Of a stretch of DNA of 64,000 nt, positions 41,401 through 53,460 are shown in pieces. A model generated the notes under the pieces. That model searched no databases, had not been told where the DNA came from, and was given only the letters and a program-made list of their open reading frames with translations. A program made the position numbers and the translations under genes. The DNA is from Patiria miniata (lineage: Eukaryota > Echinodermata > Asteroidea > Valvatida > Asterinidae): positions 14,769,176 to 14,833,175 of the forward strand of contig NW_024037056.1 in the NCBI RefSeq assembly GCF_015706575.1, written 5' to 3'. Numbering within the stretch: position 1 is the first letter of the stretch; each line of letters opens with the position of its first letter.

Positions 41401-44400
41401 AAGTTGTAATGGGGAATTAATTTGCTCAGAGGTTGTTTACTTGCAATCAGTTGATGGCGTTGATATTTAGTGGACTGTTGGATCATTAGTTGATCGTTAG
41501 TTGATCATTGCTTTCCTTTTTAATGAGGTCCTGGAAAGTTGCCGCTGGGATTTGTGGAATATAAGGAAATGTCCAAGGCTCCTTCCAGCTGAGTGAAGAT
41601 GTCAACAAATTAACCAGTTGCTTTTCAGTTTTGATGTTTATGGAAAAAAATAATGGAAGATTTCACTTTCATTCTTGTAAGATTTTTCACTTGCACAATC
41701 TTCAGATTTCTTCAGCCAAGGAATTGTTGACATGTGAATTCCATTATAAGACTTAAAGTTTCTTAGAATTTTATTTCTTGCTTTGTGTATTTATTTTCAG
41801 CAGGTGCTAAACAGTGGGCAGCATCTGGGGACGAGGATTCTCCTCTGGCCCCAAGACGAAACGGGACGATTGCTGCAGAAGAGAAAGAAGCTGAGTTACT
41901 CCAAGAAGAAATGTCGGCTGCTAAACTACAGAAGAAATATAGTAAGACTGAGCCAACGCGGAAAACTGCACCATCCAGTAATGAACTGTAAGAACTGATA
42001 TATCTTATTCTTTAATCCGATGCTTGATTTTGAGGCTATCATAGCTGGATTTTTAAGCACAGGTTTTTGAAAATGAAGTTGATAAAAGTTTTAATTTCAG
42101 AGTGATGTAGCCTTTCAACACTGATTCAAATTTTGCTGGTTTTATAGTTGGAATCAAATTTACAATGTTTGTTTGACCGATATGTTTGCAACCTTGGTAA
42201 AAGTTGTTTAACCTTACTCCCTTTTCTCAATCCAGGAGTATCAGTTTTAAAAGGATCCTACTGATCCAATTTGAAAAAAATTGTCAAAATTAGACTGATA
42301 TATCAGTGTTAATGTTTTGATCCAGTTTTTATGCAGACACCTTAGAGTTTTCCAAAATGAACTCCATTCAAAAGATGACTCCTTTAGTGGACAATAAGTG
42401 GCCCTAGATTGAAAGCTTCTTGATCCTGCTGTTTCTAGGAAAGAGCTTCGTCAGAAACCTGGCGAGAAAGCCAAGAAACACAAGAAGGAACTGGCTGAGA
42501 TGGCTGCTGCTCAACGCAAGGTGGAGACACTCGGTTACTTGGACAGCGGAGAGGAGCCTACTGACCCTGATCAGGCGGGATATGAAGAGGCTACAGATCT
42601 ACTGGGTAAGATTTGTGGGATTTTGTTGGGTTTTGATTGGTTTGCATTGATTGGAGTTATTTTGGCTTTGTTAGATGAGGCTCATTGTTGGACTTGAGTT
42701 GGTTGAATTTGATTATAGATTTAACCATCCTATGGAAACATGCATTTTCAGCCTGGTTATAACTTGGGTCAATATTGGTCAAGACCCCCATTGGTTTGTA
42801 CACAGTAGGCCAGGAGGTGAGGAAGAACATTTTGACCATTGGTGACCTCTTTAGCAAGAGGAGGGTTAAAGGACAAAATGAGTTAAATAGATTTAACCTG
42901 TAAATAATTATTTGTGTTATTTCAAGGTAAATATGAAGAGGCGTTTTTTTATTGTTCTTTATACAGAGGATATGGATGATTTAGCCTTTGAGGGAGTAAC
43001 TAACGCCAAGTCTTCAGGAAAGAGAGTCAGCAAGGTGAGAGTCTAGATTAAAAATGAAGGATAAGCTGTCCATTGTCCATGTAAGAAATACAAGGAATCA
43101 TAGTAATCCAGAAATAGTAAAGTCAGGGGTTGAAAAGTATAAAGTTAATTGTTCTCTGGTTGAAGTAATTAACAACAGTTTTATGTACTTTCAAATGAAA
43201 GCATGATGGCTTTTACCTAACATAAATGGTATGGTCCATGTCAACTTGAGGTCATGGGGGAGGGGGCGGCAGTCATTTGCGATTGGCTAATGTATTGGGA
43301 TATTTACCCAATCTTTACACCTGTTGTTTACAAGTTGTCTCTTTTGTTGACAATTTCTCTGTGTGTGCTACGTCCGTGGTCTTTCCAGGTTTCTTCTCGA
43401 TTTCTTGGAGCACTTATGGTGGGTTCTTGAAAAAATGTTGGTGGTGTTAGTAATTCTTGCCATTTCCCTTTTGCATGTTTGTCTGTTATCTTAACATGGA
43501 AATACATGTTGTCCTTGGGAAAATATTCTCATTTATATCTGAGATGTTGTGTGCTTGGTCTTCAGTAACTGTGTGTTTGTGAGTCAGTCTGTGATTTGTC
43601 TTCAATCAATCAATCAGTATGTTGGTTTAATGTCAACAAATGCTTAAACTTCGCCATTGGTGCCTCACTACTGGTGCCACTTCACATAGATGTTTGCATG
43701 TTTCATTCTGAATCAATTTTGCATGGGGTAATTGTGGTTTGACTTGAAATTTTTTCGAAATTTTTATCCGCATTTCTCATTTTATATCAGTTATCACTGG
43801 AGTAATAAGCATGAATTTTCAAATGATGAAGTCTTTCATTCTCTTTATTCATATTTTCTCTCTGTGTCCTTTCTTACTTTACTTTTTGATTTGCTAGGTT
43901 TTACCGAAGTTTTGTGTTTATTCCAATTTTTCGTCCTGTTTGTCACAGTCCATGAGACGGCGTGCCCCGCCACCTGAACCAGAGGTCAAGGTGGCAATCT
44001 GCAGTAAATGTGCAAGGTAAATGCCTGGACTTAAGGGCCATTACCGTCTTACAGTTGTTATATTTAGCTAAGTTTGGATTTAGTCAAGTCCATCACAAGT
44101 CTGGTTTAAAGTAAATCACAAGTTGATTCACACATCCAGTAACAAGTAACTGTGGATGGACAGTTACAAAGGAATGTTTTTGTCATGCGTTGACTTGCGA
44201 TTGACTTGTGATTGACTATGTGATTGACTTGTGATTGACTTGTGATTGACTTGCGATTGACATGTGATTGACATGTGATTGACTTGTGGTTGACTTGTGA
44301 TTGACTTGTGATTGACTTGTGATTGACTTGTGATTGACTTGTGATTGACTTGTGATGGGCTTGTGATGGGCTTGTGATTGACTTGGATTGACATGTGATT

Positions 44401-46904
44401 GACTTGTGATTGACTTGCAATTCTTTAACTTGTGATGGATTTTCAACAGATTTCTAATGACTTGTGATAGACAAGACTACAGCATTAATTTGTTGTCATG
44501 AAAAGAGTTTATTATTGTTTCTGACAGACTTGTTGGTAGCGATGATGTAAGCACGGCAGGTGGCAATGCTTATGGCAAGTATGGAGCCTTTGATAGTTTG
44601 AGTGACGTCACTGCTGGGGAGTACGGAGGAACATTCAGTGCACCTGTCACTAGCGATGATGACTTCGAGAGTGCTTCTCAAGTTGTTGGACCGGTAAGAA
44701 TACTGGTCTTTATCTAAGGCCAAAAAAAAAAATGGTCGGTCTTTTTTTTTTTTTTTGCTTTTTTTTTTTTTCTTCAAGCTTGGATTGTACAGACAAGGTG
44801 GGTACTATTTTGCTTTTTTGGTGTCCTCATGTACATTGGTGTCCTCCATAATTTGCCTTGGTGCTTTCGATCATTTGCCTTGGTGCAATTTCCCATTCCT
44901 TGGTCACTGTTGGTGCTCTTTGGTAAAAAAAATTGAGGAGGTGCGGAAATAGAGGGCGCTGTTGGAGCTACCGCGGAACATTTTGGGAAAAAAAAAGATC
45001 GACGCACATGATTAAAATCGACGCGCGCGCTGACCAGAGACCGACTTATTTTTTTTTTTGGCCTAATAGTAGAGTTTGAGGCCAGAGGTTTGTGTTGCTA
45101 GGGTGGGCCGAATGAAATTCCTATATTCATTGGTAATGACTTAAAATTGCATTTAATAACCTCTGAAATACCTTCTACTTCTATTTGGAAGTGCTGTTGA
45201 AGTTTATCAAATAAATTTATCAAGCAAATCTATCCATTTAGAGATAAATCATTTAAGAACCATAAATGCTGCTGTTTGTGGAGTTGTTGACTTTTTGGTT
45301 AGATATTTGTACTCGCATTTTAATATCTTTTTTGCGTCTTTTCTCTGTTTTTGTTTCAGAGACATCCAGTTTGGGTGGAGTCTAAAAGTAAGTACTCACT
45401 CCTTCGCATTTGTTTTTGTTACTATTTATATGTTGTTATCAGCCAAAGTCACAGGGGGGGGGGTGCCTGGTTCTCATTTGAATTCTAACATGGAAATAAT
45501 TTGTCAGCAACTGCTCATCAGCGACTTGAATTGGCAAACTTGGTGATCGAGAGATAAGATGTCTGCACTAGCAAGCAGGAGGTTGCAGGTTCCAATCCTG
45601 CCTGAATAGGCTTTCTCATTGAAGAGCAAACTCTAATATTGCTTTTAAGATCCATTTTTCCTTTGTCTTTACCAGACGGAGCCTCCCCCACCCGGCCTGG
45701 CAGCACAGGACTTAGAAGCTCCATGGTTCACGAGTAAGTCAGTTTCTTCTGTCATTAAAAATGAAAACTTTTCAGCTGACTTGGCTAGATAGATCAGTGG
45801 CAGAGTTGACTGCCCTGTTAACGTACCAAACTTTACACTCAGTCTTACAAAGTGCCCACACCCCTCCCTGATCATTGGCCAGTAATGAATGTCCTTATCC
45901 CCGCAATTCCATTCCTTACTTGTTTAATGCAGTAGTAGCCGGGAGTTGTTCAGCGGCTCAAGTCAGGAAGCAGGTGATAGCGCTGGAACGCACAGAGTTG
46001 ATTCGTCGCTGGTTGGTCAGGCATGGGGGGCAAAGACGTATCGCTCACAGACAGAGGTCAGTGGCTTAGCAAAATGGCATATCTTCCACAGTAGATTTTA
46101 TCCATTAACCCCAACCCCTTGAGTGATTTGCTAGGAACCTTCCTCACTCTTGCAAAATCCAATACCATAATAACTCAACACCCAATCTGTTGGACTCTGA
46201 TTATGGTGGTACGCCTAACTCCATGTAAAGCATAATCAGTTTACTAGTGCAGTCCTCACTCTAACAGATTCCAACAAAACATGCCGTTGGATTTTGATGG
46301 ATTGGGTTGGTTACGGTTGCGGGGCGTTTACCAATCACAGCGGATACTTATGTCCGACATGCATGAACAAAAGTCCTACATGAAAGCTACAACCAATCAC
46401 AATATCCATGTTTGCCCTCACACGTATCCATTTACTCCTGGGTGGAGAGAAGCAATGAGTGACAAAGTGCCTTGCCCAAGGGCACACGCACTATAACCCC
46501 AGGCTGGACTCGAACCCACAACCTGCAGAATTACCTGTAGACCACAAATTCAATGCCCTAGACCACAAGGCCACAGCACACCACTTATATACTTAACCCT
46601 AATTCCCCGGGTGTGTGAAAAGTCATCTGAAAATGTGAGGATTCAGGACAGATATGGTTAAGGACCAATTTCTAACCACAGTGAGTCCCAAGTAAGGTTC
46701 TTGCAACTTTTGCAAGGTCTTCTTTGGACTACCTAAAGCGTTGCCCTAATCATGTATGTGTATGTAGGTGTCAATTTGAAGACCTAAAGGAATTCTTTCG
46801 TACTCTTTCAGGCTTCTCCTCGTCAGGTTGTTCATTCTGATTCTCTATTGGACAAAGGTAGATCCTGGCAGCAACCATCATCTGACGAAGACTCTGGCTT
46901 CTAG
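35430..46904 (+). CDS. C8orf34-like protein with RIIa-type dimerisation domain
   Basis: Fourteen exons, 471 residues: 35430-35492, 36884-36979, 37449-37542, 38724-38810, 40572-40691, 41804-41987, 42439-42605, 42967-43034, 43949-44016, 44528-44693, 45360-45387, 45676-45733, 45933-46056, 46812-46904. Residues 1-45 (AYLEKHRISALFEDLMARLI... PYLLKVLQR) have the pattern of the RIIa/DPY30 helix-helix dimerisation domain used to dock A-kinase anchors. This start resembles vertebrate C8orf34, from memory. The rest is Ser/Lys/Glu-rich and likely disordered, with a conserved-looking CSKCARLVG segment and an acidic end (SSDEDSGF). Exon 38724-38810 is symmetric (87 nt), so it could be a cassette; exon 41804 has a tandem CAGCAG acceptor. 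Poly(A) candidate AATAAA at 47609-47614. Molecular function is not established for the family. Confidence 0.72.
35593..36368. mobile_element. 776-bp fold-back element with 9-bp target duplication (MULE-like)
   Basis: Left arm 35593-35818 and right arm 36148-36368 are inverted copies of about 220 bp; ends are TAGTCCGAGTAACTTGGACC and its complement. GTATAAATT flanks both sides exactly (35584-35592, 36369-36377). Nine-bp duplications with long terminal inverted repeats are typical of Mutator-like elements. The 330-bp centre is GC-richer and has no reading frame, so it is non-autonomous. It sits in intron 1 of the C8orf34-like gene and is absent from the matching region next to the left ADA copy. 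Confidence 0.85.
36751..36809. repeat. Decayed end of the same fold-back family
   Basis: GCCAGATCAAGTCCAAATGA...AAAGGCGATAAGT...AAAGTTACTTGGACAGTC resembles the terminal 60 bp of the right arm at 36310-36368 with scattered substitutions. Confidence 0.6.
39020..39145 (-). repeat. tRNA-like SINE fragment
   Basis: Reverse complement gives GGGGAGTCAGGTTGGTGTAGCGG (A box) and CCCAGGTTCGATTCCTGCC (B box). Dispersed-repeat head in an intron of the C8orf34-like gene. Confidence 0.5.
40800..41345 (+). mobile_element. tRNA-derived SINE interrupted by a MITE
   Basis: Head with GGTTCAGTGGTTACGGGG and GCGGGTTTGAACCCTGCC, then ACAAGACACTTA, then the inserted element 40876-41159, then the shared CTCTCTCCATCCAGGAGTATAAATGGGTACCTG body and an AAAGCGCTTTGAGTTTG...ATTATTATT tail. 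The interruption restores the SINE sequence when removed. Confidence 0.75.
40876..41159. mobile_element. 284-bp MITE with TTA target duplication
   Basis: Inverted ends GGCCAAGTTCGGGCAAGGAC and GTCCTTGCGCGAACTTGGCC (one mismatch). TTA flanks both sides (40873-40875, 41160-41162). Three-bp T-A-rich duplications fit PIF/Harbinger-type transposition. Internal sub-terminal repeats GTCGACTA/TAGTCGAC and GGTTAACTA-like motifs are present. Inserted inside a SINE, so it is the younger element. Confidence 0.8.
44085..44475. repeat. TTGTGATTGAC minisatellite
   Basis: Roughly 25 units of the 11-bp TTGTGATTGAC, with TTGTGATGGGC variants, preceded by CACAAGT-rich sequence. The flank shares GGACAGTTACAAAGGAAT with the array at 7237-7515. 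Confidence 0.9.
44718..45063. mobile_element. Poly-A/T-rich MITE, copy 2
   Basis: Same element as 5351-5743: GGCC plus A-run at left, GACCAGAGACCGACTTA plus T-run and GGCC at right, middle nearly identical. Flanks read CTAA and TAAT, compatible with a TAA target duplication. Lies in an intron of the C8orf34-like gene. Confidence 0.8.
45543..45612 (+). repeat. tRNA-like sequence
   Basis: Contains GGAGGTTGCAGGTTCCAATCC as a B-box-like segment and a degenerate A box. Likely a SINE head; not a credible tRNA. Confidence 0.4.
46100..46330. repeat. Dispersed 220-bp repeat, copy A
   Basis: Aligns along its length with 49465-49685: AACCCC, CTAGGAACC.T.CT..GCAAA, CAACACCCA, TGTTGGACT, GGTAYGCC, CAACAGATT-like, AACAAAACMTGC and GATGGRTT..GGTT blocks occur in the same order in both. 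Confidence 0.6.
46390..46590 (-). mobile_element. tRNA-derived SINE (reverse)
   Basis: Reverse complement shows GTGGCCTTGTGGTCTAGGGC, GTTGTGGGTTCGAGTCCAGCC and the CTTGGGCAAGGCACTTTGTC / CTCTCCACCCAGGAGTAAAT body, the same family as 618-832. Confidence 0.65.
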
Positions 46905-48280
46905 GCAGTTAAACTCTAATCACTGTAATGGAAGAGTTTATCTTGAAATTTCAAAAATTACCAATTTTTGCATATGATGACAATCTCTTATACCTGAATG
47001 TACATATTATCCCAGTGCAATGAAGGTACATGTACTTACAAACAATTACACACACAAAAACAGTTTGTAGAAGGTTTTTCATGAATCGGTTTGTGAATGA
47101 CAGCAAAGTGAAACTATTTTTAATCCACTACAGAAGATGTGGTAGTCTTGAAGTTTCTTGTGTTTTTTTTTAAAGATATTATTTATCTGAATGTCGTAAA
47201 GTACATGTATTACCTTACTTTAACTTCATCTTTTTTATACAATGACTAGAGTATCATGAGTCAAAACATGATAAACTTGAAAACCTTGCTGCTGTAAAAT
47301 AAGGAAAAGACTAAGTAAAGATTTTAATTTAATTGTAAATATTGCCTTTGTTTTTTTCTTGGATCGTTGAATAGATCTCGCATGTGTGTCACACTGTGTG
47401 TAAAGTACTTAGGCATCAGACTGTTGCATGTTGTACAGAAAACTGAAGATAAGTGCCAAGTAAAATGCCAAGTAGATTAAGCAATACTTTTAGCTGTTGT
47501 TTTTCAAGTACTGTGTATCCAATTTCTGCTCTTGTTTGTGCTAAAAACCTCAAGGAAGAACAGTGAATTTCATTTTATGTTGGCCTGCACAATTTTAGAT
47601 CTTTCTCAAATAAACTTAATCAGATACAGATTAAATTTGTTTTGGAATTTATCTTTCCGGGAATTTTTTTAATGTGATAAAAATTAAACTGCTATTGACA
47701 GAATGTATAGAAATGAGAGCTTTTTGTTTTATTTCTGTGATGTTTATGTTCAAGTTTCTAATTGTATCGTCTTGTAATGTAGGTATTATAATTCTTTGGA
47801 TGGGAATTTGATTTGCTTTATTTTGCTTTTGATATAAATTGCTTTCTTTTCTTAAAATTAACAAGGCAATTGGGCTTTTTTTTAAGGCAATGCAGTACAT
47901 GTACTTTAAAGGTAGAGTAGATCATTTGTCATTTGTGTATTTTTTATCGTTTTGAAGTAGCAAAAGTGCTCAAAATCAAAAGACAGCTGCTTAAACAACT
48001 AACTTGAACTTTGAGATCGGTGAATGCTGTATATTCCAAGAAAACAATATTCTAGGATCTAGAAGGCAACTGATATCAGATATATATATGTTTTTGATCA
48101 ATTCAAAATTTTCTTCTTCAAAATGACAGCATGCCAGAAGGCAAAATTTCAAAGGGAGTTTAGTATCATTAATAGCTTTAGAATAAGTAAGCTTTCAACA
48201 ATCGTTTAGTCGGTGACTTTTTGGATAGCTGCTAAAAAATTAATGGCCCACTCAACTTTTTTTTTTAGTTTTAAACTGAA
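46905..48280. other. 3' UTR of the C8orf34-like gene and intergenic DNA
   Basis: A+T-rich without convincing coding sequence. AATAAA at 47609-47614 is the likely end of the transcript. Two AGCGCCCTC motifs (48283 and 48311) stand ahead of the CENP-A gene. Confidence 0.55.
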
Positions 48281-48481
48281 ATAGCGCCCTCTTGTGGGAC
48301 TTGCTTACAGAGCGCCCTCAATTGTTTAATGGCGCCATTTCACGGGCGCAGATTTTCGAACTCGTGGAATTCTTGCACAAATTTACTCAAAAATTCACCT
48401 CAAATGCCATGACAACGGAACGACTGAGGTAACCGTGATTAATTCAAGCTCCTGTCAGAGACTTTAAGGTTGTTTTGGAAC

Positions 48482-50380
48482 ATGGCTCGGACAAACCAGT
48501 ATCCGAGACAGCCGGCTGGAGGGAAGCGAAGAAAGGGTGCAACTCCGAAGAGAAGGGAACCAATCGAGCAGCAGAATCGACCGCCGCGTCCACCGTCCCC
48601 GCGACCCGTGGTGTCACCCGCGAGCTTACCGTCAAGTGGTCCGCTCAGTCGGAAATCACCGGGTGGCAGAAATCCACCTCGAGCTCCTAATTCTGGTATG
48701 TAAGCGAACTTTACCTCACGGTTTTTGGTCTAAGTTATTTTTGGCTCATCGGTTTTTGAGACAAACTTTAAATTGTTAAAAAGTAACTTTATCAGGCCTA
48801 TTCATTGACTTGATTGTTAATGTTAGGCCTATTGTAAAAATAAAATTTTATTTCATTCAGACCTTCACTTTCAGCATGTTCAGTAGGGGACTGTATACTA
48901 ATGGTGTGACGTGCACAGCCATAGTGGTGGTTCTGCATTATTTCGTGGCTTTATTTTAATTTTAATGCACTTTTGTAAAAAAAAAAGTTCAAAAGTCCCT
49001 GATTGTTGTCATTATTGAACCACCGGCACACATGCGCGCAGTGACTGTTTTTAGGGACTTTACCGTGACAAATCTTCGTCTGGTTCTGCTTTAACATTGT
49101 TGTTGTGACTTCGCGTTAAAAAGATGGGAATCTGACCTATTTCGGAATTCACTTCTGTTAAAAAAAAAAAAATTAGAGCCACGAATCAGAAAAAGGTAAA
49201 ATACTCTGCAATTAAATGTAGGATTTGATGTAAACAATACAAAAAGACAAACAAATATGACAAGTCAGTGGTACAAACTTCCTGTTTCAGAAGGTCGCAG
49301 GAAGCACAGATTCAGGCCAGGCACCAAAGCCTTGCTGGAGATTCGCAGATACCAGAAATCAACCAGTTTACTGATTGCTAAACTCCCATTTGCACGAGTG
49401 GTAAGTATTTTAGAATATAGGCAAAGTCCATTCGATTGTGGAAAAAAAAGAAGCTTTTTCCCCATTAACCCTAATTCCCCAGCATAATTTACTAGAAACC
49501 GTACCATTCTGGCAAATTCCAACACCCACATGGGAAATTGTACACACACTGTTGGACTTAGTTTCTGGAGGTATGCCAAACCCAACGTAAAAGACCATCT
49601 GTTTAGGGGTACTGTACCTATCCCAACAGATTTAAACAAAACCTGCTGTTGAACTTTGATGGGTTAAGTTCGGTTAGGGTTAAACAATGATAAATTTTAT
49701 TCATTCTTTTAAGCAAGGATTTAAAATTTGAATTGGCATATTTGAGAATTGAATTGCTCCTGCTCTTAATTAAAACCTAAGTATAGTTTAACAGTGAGAC
49801 TGAAAAATGTTTATAAAAATCTGAAATAGCGTATAAGTCAGTGGGTTTGTTTTAATTGCAAAATCTTTTGTTCCCCCCTTTTTTTGGTATAAAGGTCCGT
49901 GAAGTGGCCAGTATATTTTCTCATCATGATTTGATGTGGCAAGCTGCAGCCATCATGGCTCTTCAAGAGGTAGGCCTAAATAAATTAAAAATAAATCTTC
50001 TGCCTTTAACATTGTGCGCCATAAAATAAATATTCATGGCCCAGTTGCTTTTGTTTGATGTTGTAAAAGCAAACTTTGGGTCAATATTTTTTGGTTTATT
50101 TGTTTATTGTTGATTTATATCAATAAGGGTAAATTTTCAATAGCAAAAAGTCATTTACATATGACTATAAGTGACAGATCATACCAGTTTGAACTTTGAA
50201 GTGGTTTCCAAAGTTTAGAATTTGATTTTTTTTCTTATTTTCCAGGCCTCAGAAGCCTTTTTAGTTCATTTGTTTGAGGACGCTAACCTATGTGCCATCC
50301 ATGCTAAGCGAGTTACCATCATGCCTAAAGATATCCAACTAGCCCGACGGATACGTGGACGTCAGGACGGACTGGGTTAA
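48482..50380 (+). CDS. CENPA: CENP-A, centromeric histone H3 variant
   Basis: Replaces H3 in centromeric nucleosomes and directs kinetochore assembly. Four exons: 48482-48695, 49291-49400, 49895-49969, 50246-50380; 177 residues. The N-terminal tail of about 80 residues is Arg/Pro/Ser-rich and unlike H3. The fold starts at [24 protein letters not shown] hallmarks: loop 1 one residue longer than H3 (FSHHDLMW), Trp123 where H3 has Phe (WQAAA), AFLVHLFED in helix 2, and a C-terminus RQDGLG like the LEEGLG end of human CENP-A that binds CENP-C. The end of helix 2 to helix 3 ([19 protein letters not shown]) is almost pure canonical H3. Introns and single-copy context also rule out a replication-dependent H3 gene. 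Start is the first ATG in the first exon; the frame is open through it. Confidence 0.93.
49465..49685. repeat. Dispersed 220-bp repeat, copy B
   Basis: Counterpart of 46100-46330, located in intron 2 of CENP-A. Identity is moderate, with shared blocks in order. Confidence 0.6.
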
Positions 50381-53300
50381 GTCCATCTTTTATCTCAATT
50401 CCTGTTTTTTTTTTTCAAGTAAGAGATTTCCTCAAATGTCCAGTTGTCATTTCGTTTTAAGTTAATTTTATACAAATGTATTCTTTAATTTTTTTTTCTT
50501 TTTAAATTTAAATATGACAGAAATGTACTATATTTTCTGTCATTGCTAGTGGTGGGCATTTACGAGTAGTGCGAGAACAGGTACCCTACTGAAGTAAAAC
50601 AAGGGTACCCGGGTACCCGTAAAAGAAAGCCAACCCCAAAATTCATATCCGGGAAGTAGCTGTTCAGATTGTTCATAAAGGTGCCGTGCTGGTGCACATG
50701 ATGACAATACCACATCAGTGCACACTATACACACTTGTATCTGTGTGGACTAAAGGATTTGCAATTTTAAAATGCCCGTAAATGTGAAATTTGTTCTGGT
50801 TTTCCATGTAGCCTGGTTTTCATTTTGAAAATCCCAAACAAATGGCCGTCAAGAAAATTTCCTTTTTATTGTCTGAGAAGGTGCAAAGTAATCTGTAAAT
50901 TTTGTTTTGAGTACCCGATCCCATAATCTGGAACCGCTTCCTGACATCAGCGGTCGGGTACCCGGTTCCGATGCACACCCCCAGCCATTGCCATCGCAGG
51001 TTAATGTAATTGACACAATTTATATGTCTTGGATGTGTTGTGTTTGGTTGTGAAAGTTTAAGTTGGCGATGCCCTTTCATTTTGGAATCCATAACTTGCA
51101 TTGTTTTTCTTCGAAGTCACATTTTTTAGTGGATTTCAGGAAAGTGAACCTAAAGTAACACCAACATATTTGGATATGTTTTGGAAGCAAATCAGATTGC
51201 CAGTATTACTATTTGCAAAGGGATTATCCCTTTGAAAAAAGTCATACTGGCAATCTGACTTACTTTCAAAACCCGATTATTGTTTTCATCAAAATGCCAT
51301 TTAAAACTTAGGATGAATAAAAGCGAGTATAAAACTTTAACAAAACCAAACCCATCCTTCGGACGGACAGAGCACATATAATATATCTCATGCATTTATT
51401 TCTTTACCATGCAAAGCTTCAAGTCATATAAACCAAACCCACATTTGCAGCAGGACAATTCTTTTAGATGATACATCATTTTCAGATAAATTTGATTTCA
51501 TATAATGGCACTTAGGCTCAGGGTCTCAATTTCTTGAACTTTCATACTTTTACCTAAGATTGTAAATAGACGTGTATATAATTTCATTTTTAGATAAGCA
51601 TGTTTTGTTAAAAGCCAAATACGTGTACATTTTGTAATAACATAGTGTCTCAATACTTGAAATACTTTCAAGTTTAAACAGACAGGTGCACATCCTCAAC
51701 TAGAACAATCAGTTAATGCTTAAACATGAATTTAATCCTTTCATCCTCATCATGCAGATTCACCCCAAGTCTGAGGTCAGTTTGACCCAGACCATTCTTG
51801 AATCCTCTAAAATACTCCATTTTGCAGAAAACCAATCGCACAGTCTTTGTTCTCTAACTTTTACAGGACATCAAGCCCTAATTGTGGATGGGATAATTAG
51901 GAAATTAAATAGGCAATTTGCTTTACAAAATCACCATCTTGGAAATGAAGGCATAAAAGAGTGCAGCCAAAATGGACAGAGTCAGAGGTAACATGGACAG
52001 GTTAAAAGTGGACATCAAATTTATCCATGTAGAATGACCCATGTACATTCAGAACATGAACATGATACATGAATGTCCCCCAAAAAATAGACTTTTGAAG
52101 CAGAAACTTGACTGGAACATGCAAGTTTTAGGAGGTCCCTTTTCAAATGTTAACACTGCACACAGCATCTTCCGTAACAAAATTGTACATATGTTTTGTA
52201 GAGTTATGTGTTTTGGTTTTTTGTCTCATGTATTTCTTTTACACTGAATTTGCCTGTGTTAGTGTACAGTGTTTGTATACATTAATTTTATTATTTTTTT
52301 ATAATTTGTTATAATTTTATCACAGCAAGGCCACTATTTCCAAAGGATATTGATAAAGAGGAACAAATTGATCCAATATATTGCTACATTTGTTCCCGTT
52401 TATTGGTTGTCTCAAGCACTCCAGATGTTTTTTTTCTTTACAGCTTTACACTCATGCAATATTTGATAATTATCCATGCTATTGGGCAATTTACATGTTC
52501 CGTTACTCCGTTTTATTTCACACTGACAGTTGACTCTTGGTACAATACAAATTCTGTTCATTCTGAATATAGTGAACATTGAGCTTTGGTCCCGACTGTG
52601 CATTTATGTGCACTTAATACACAATTCTGGATGCGACAAACATTTATGACCTGTCAACACAAAATAAGCTTAAAGTCAGATTTTATTTTAAGAATTGAGA
52701 TATTTATATATTTGGATGCTGTAGAACAAGAGCTTTCCAATGGTTTGTAACATCTAGGGGTACTGAGTAATGGAAATATTAACCACCAACTTACCTGAAG
52801 TTGGGAAACTGATTCTTGAGAAATGGCATTTAAAAATCCTACAGTTAAAAAATATAAAAAGTCAACTGATAAAAACGGGATGATAATAGGTTTGAAAGAC
52901 ATTTGACTGAACAACAAAATTGGAGAAAGGTTAAACAGGACTTACAGATAAGGTTCCCATGGAAACAAATAATTGACCACCCCTTTAAATTTTGGCTTGC
53001 CGATCTACTGCAACATGACAATTTCTGATATTAAGCTCCAAACGGGTCCCATTTGGCTAGGTCGGGCTGATTTTGTATTAACGATAGTCCACTGTACCAG
53101 ACTTGTACACACACTTTTTAAATGTTACAGACTAGGCACCAGTCTACAGTGACCACCACACCGTACTGTATCGTGATAACAGTTAGTCACGACACATTCC
53201 CACCAGTATTCAAAACTGGGTTAAAACAACATTTGGTCATAAATTTTTTTACACAGATTTAAACATAGTTTTTATCATTCTTTCAAACCAGGTTTCCTAG

Positions 53301-53460
53301 TTTTGGACAGGAATTAAATAAAATTTTTAAAAAATGCCTACAAATTTTGTCACAGACGTAAAAAATGACAAACATTTTTCAAGCTCTTGCAGAATACACT
53401 TTAGTGTTTGGTATTAGGTTTTGTAACAAATGAATTACATCTTTACATGTAACTAGCCAT
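50381..53460. other. CENP-A 3' UTR and intergenic DNA
   Basis: No coding sequence recognised on either strand. AATAAA at 51316-51321 is a possible CENP-A poly(A) signal, which would place the hairpin at 51178-51272 in its 3' UTR. A small GGTACCC-rich stretch lies at about 50578-50625 and again near 50955-50970. The rest is A+T-rich. Confidence 0.5.
51178..51272. ncRNA. Pre-miRNA-like hairpin (candidate)
   Basis: A 95-nt near-perfect fold-back. Arms GTTTTGGAAGC...TCAGATTGCCAGTAT and ATACTGGCAATCTGA...CTTTCAAAAC include 15 uninterrupted pairs. Above them ACTATTTG/AAAAAAGT continues the stem, and CAAAGGGA/TCCCTTTG closes a three-base loop. Only about five mismatches or wobbles in all. Size and shape fit a microRNA precursor, but I recognise no family; a young MITE remains possible. 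Confidence 0.4.

Noticed and set aside
44164..44446. CRISPR-like array of regularly repeated short units
   Set aside because: Units are contiguous 11-bp repeats with no unique spacers, in a eukaryotic intron: a minisatellite.
48470..48703. CENP-A gene as a canonical H3 gene
   Set aside because: Introns, divergent N-tail, longer loop 1, Trp at the Phe position and a DGLG end are CENP-A features.
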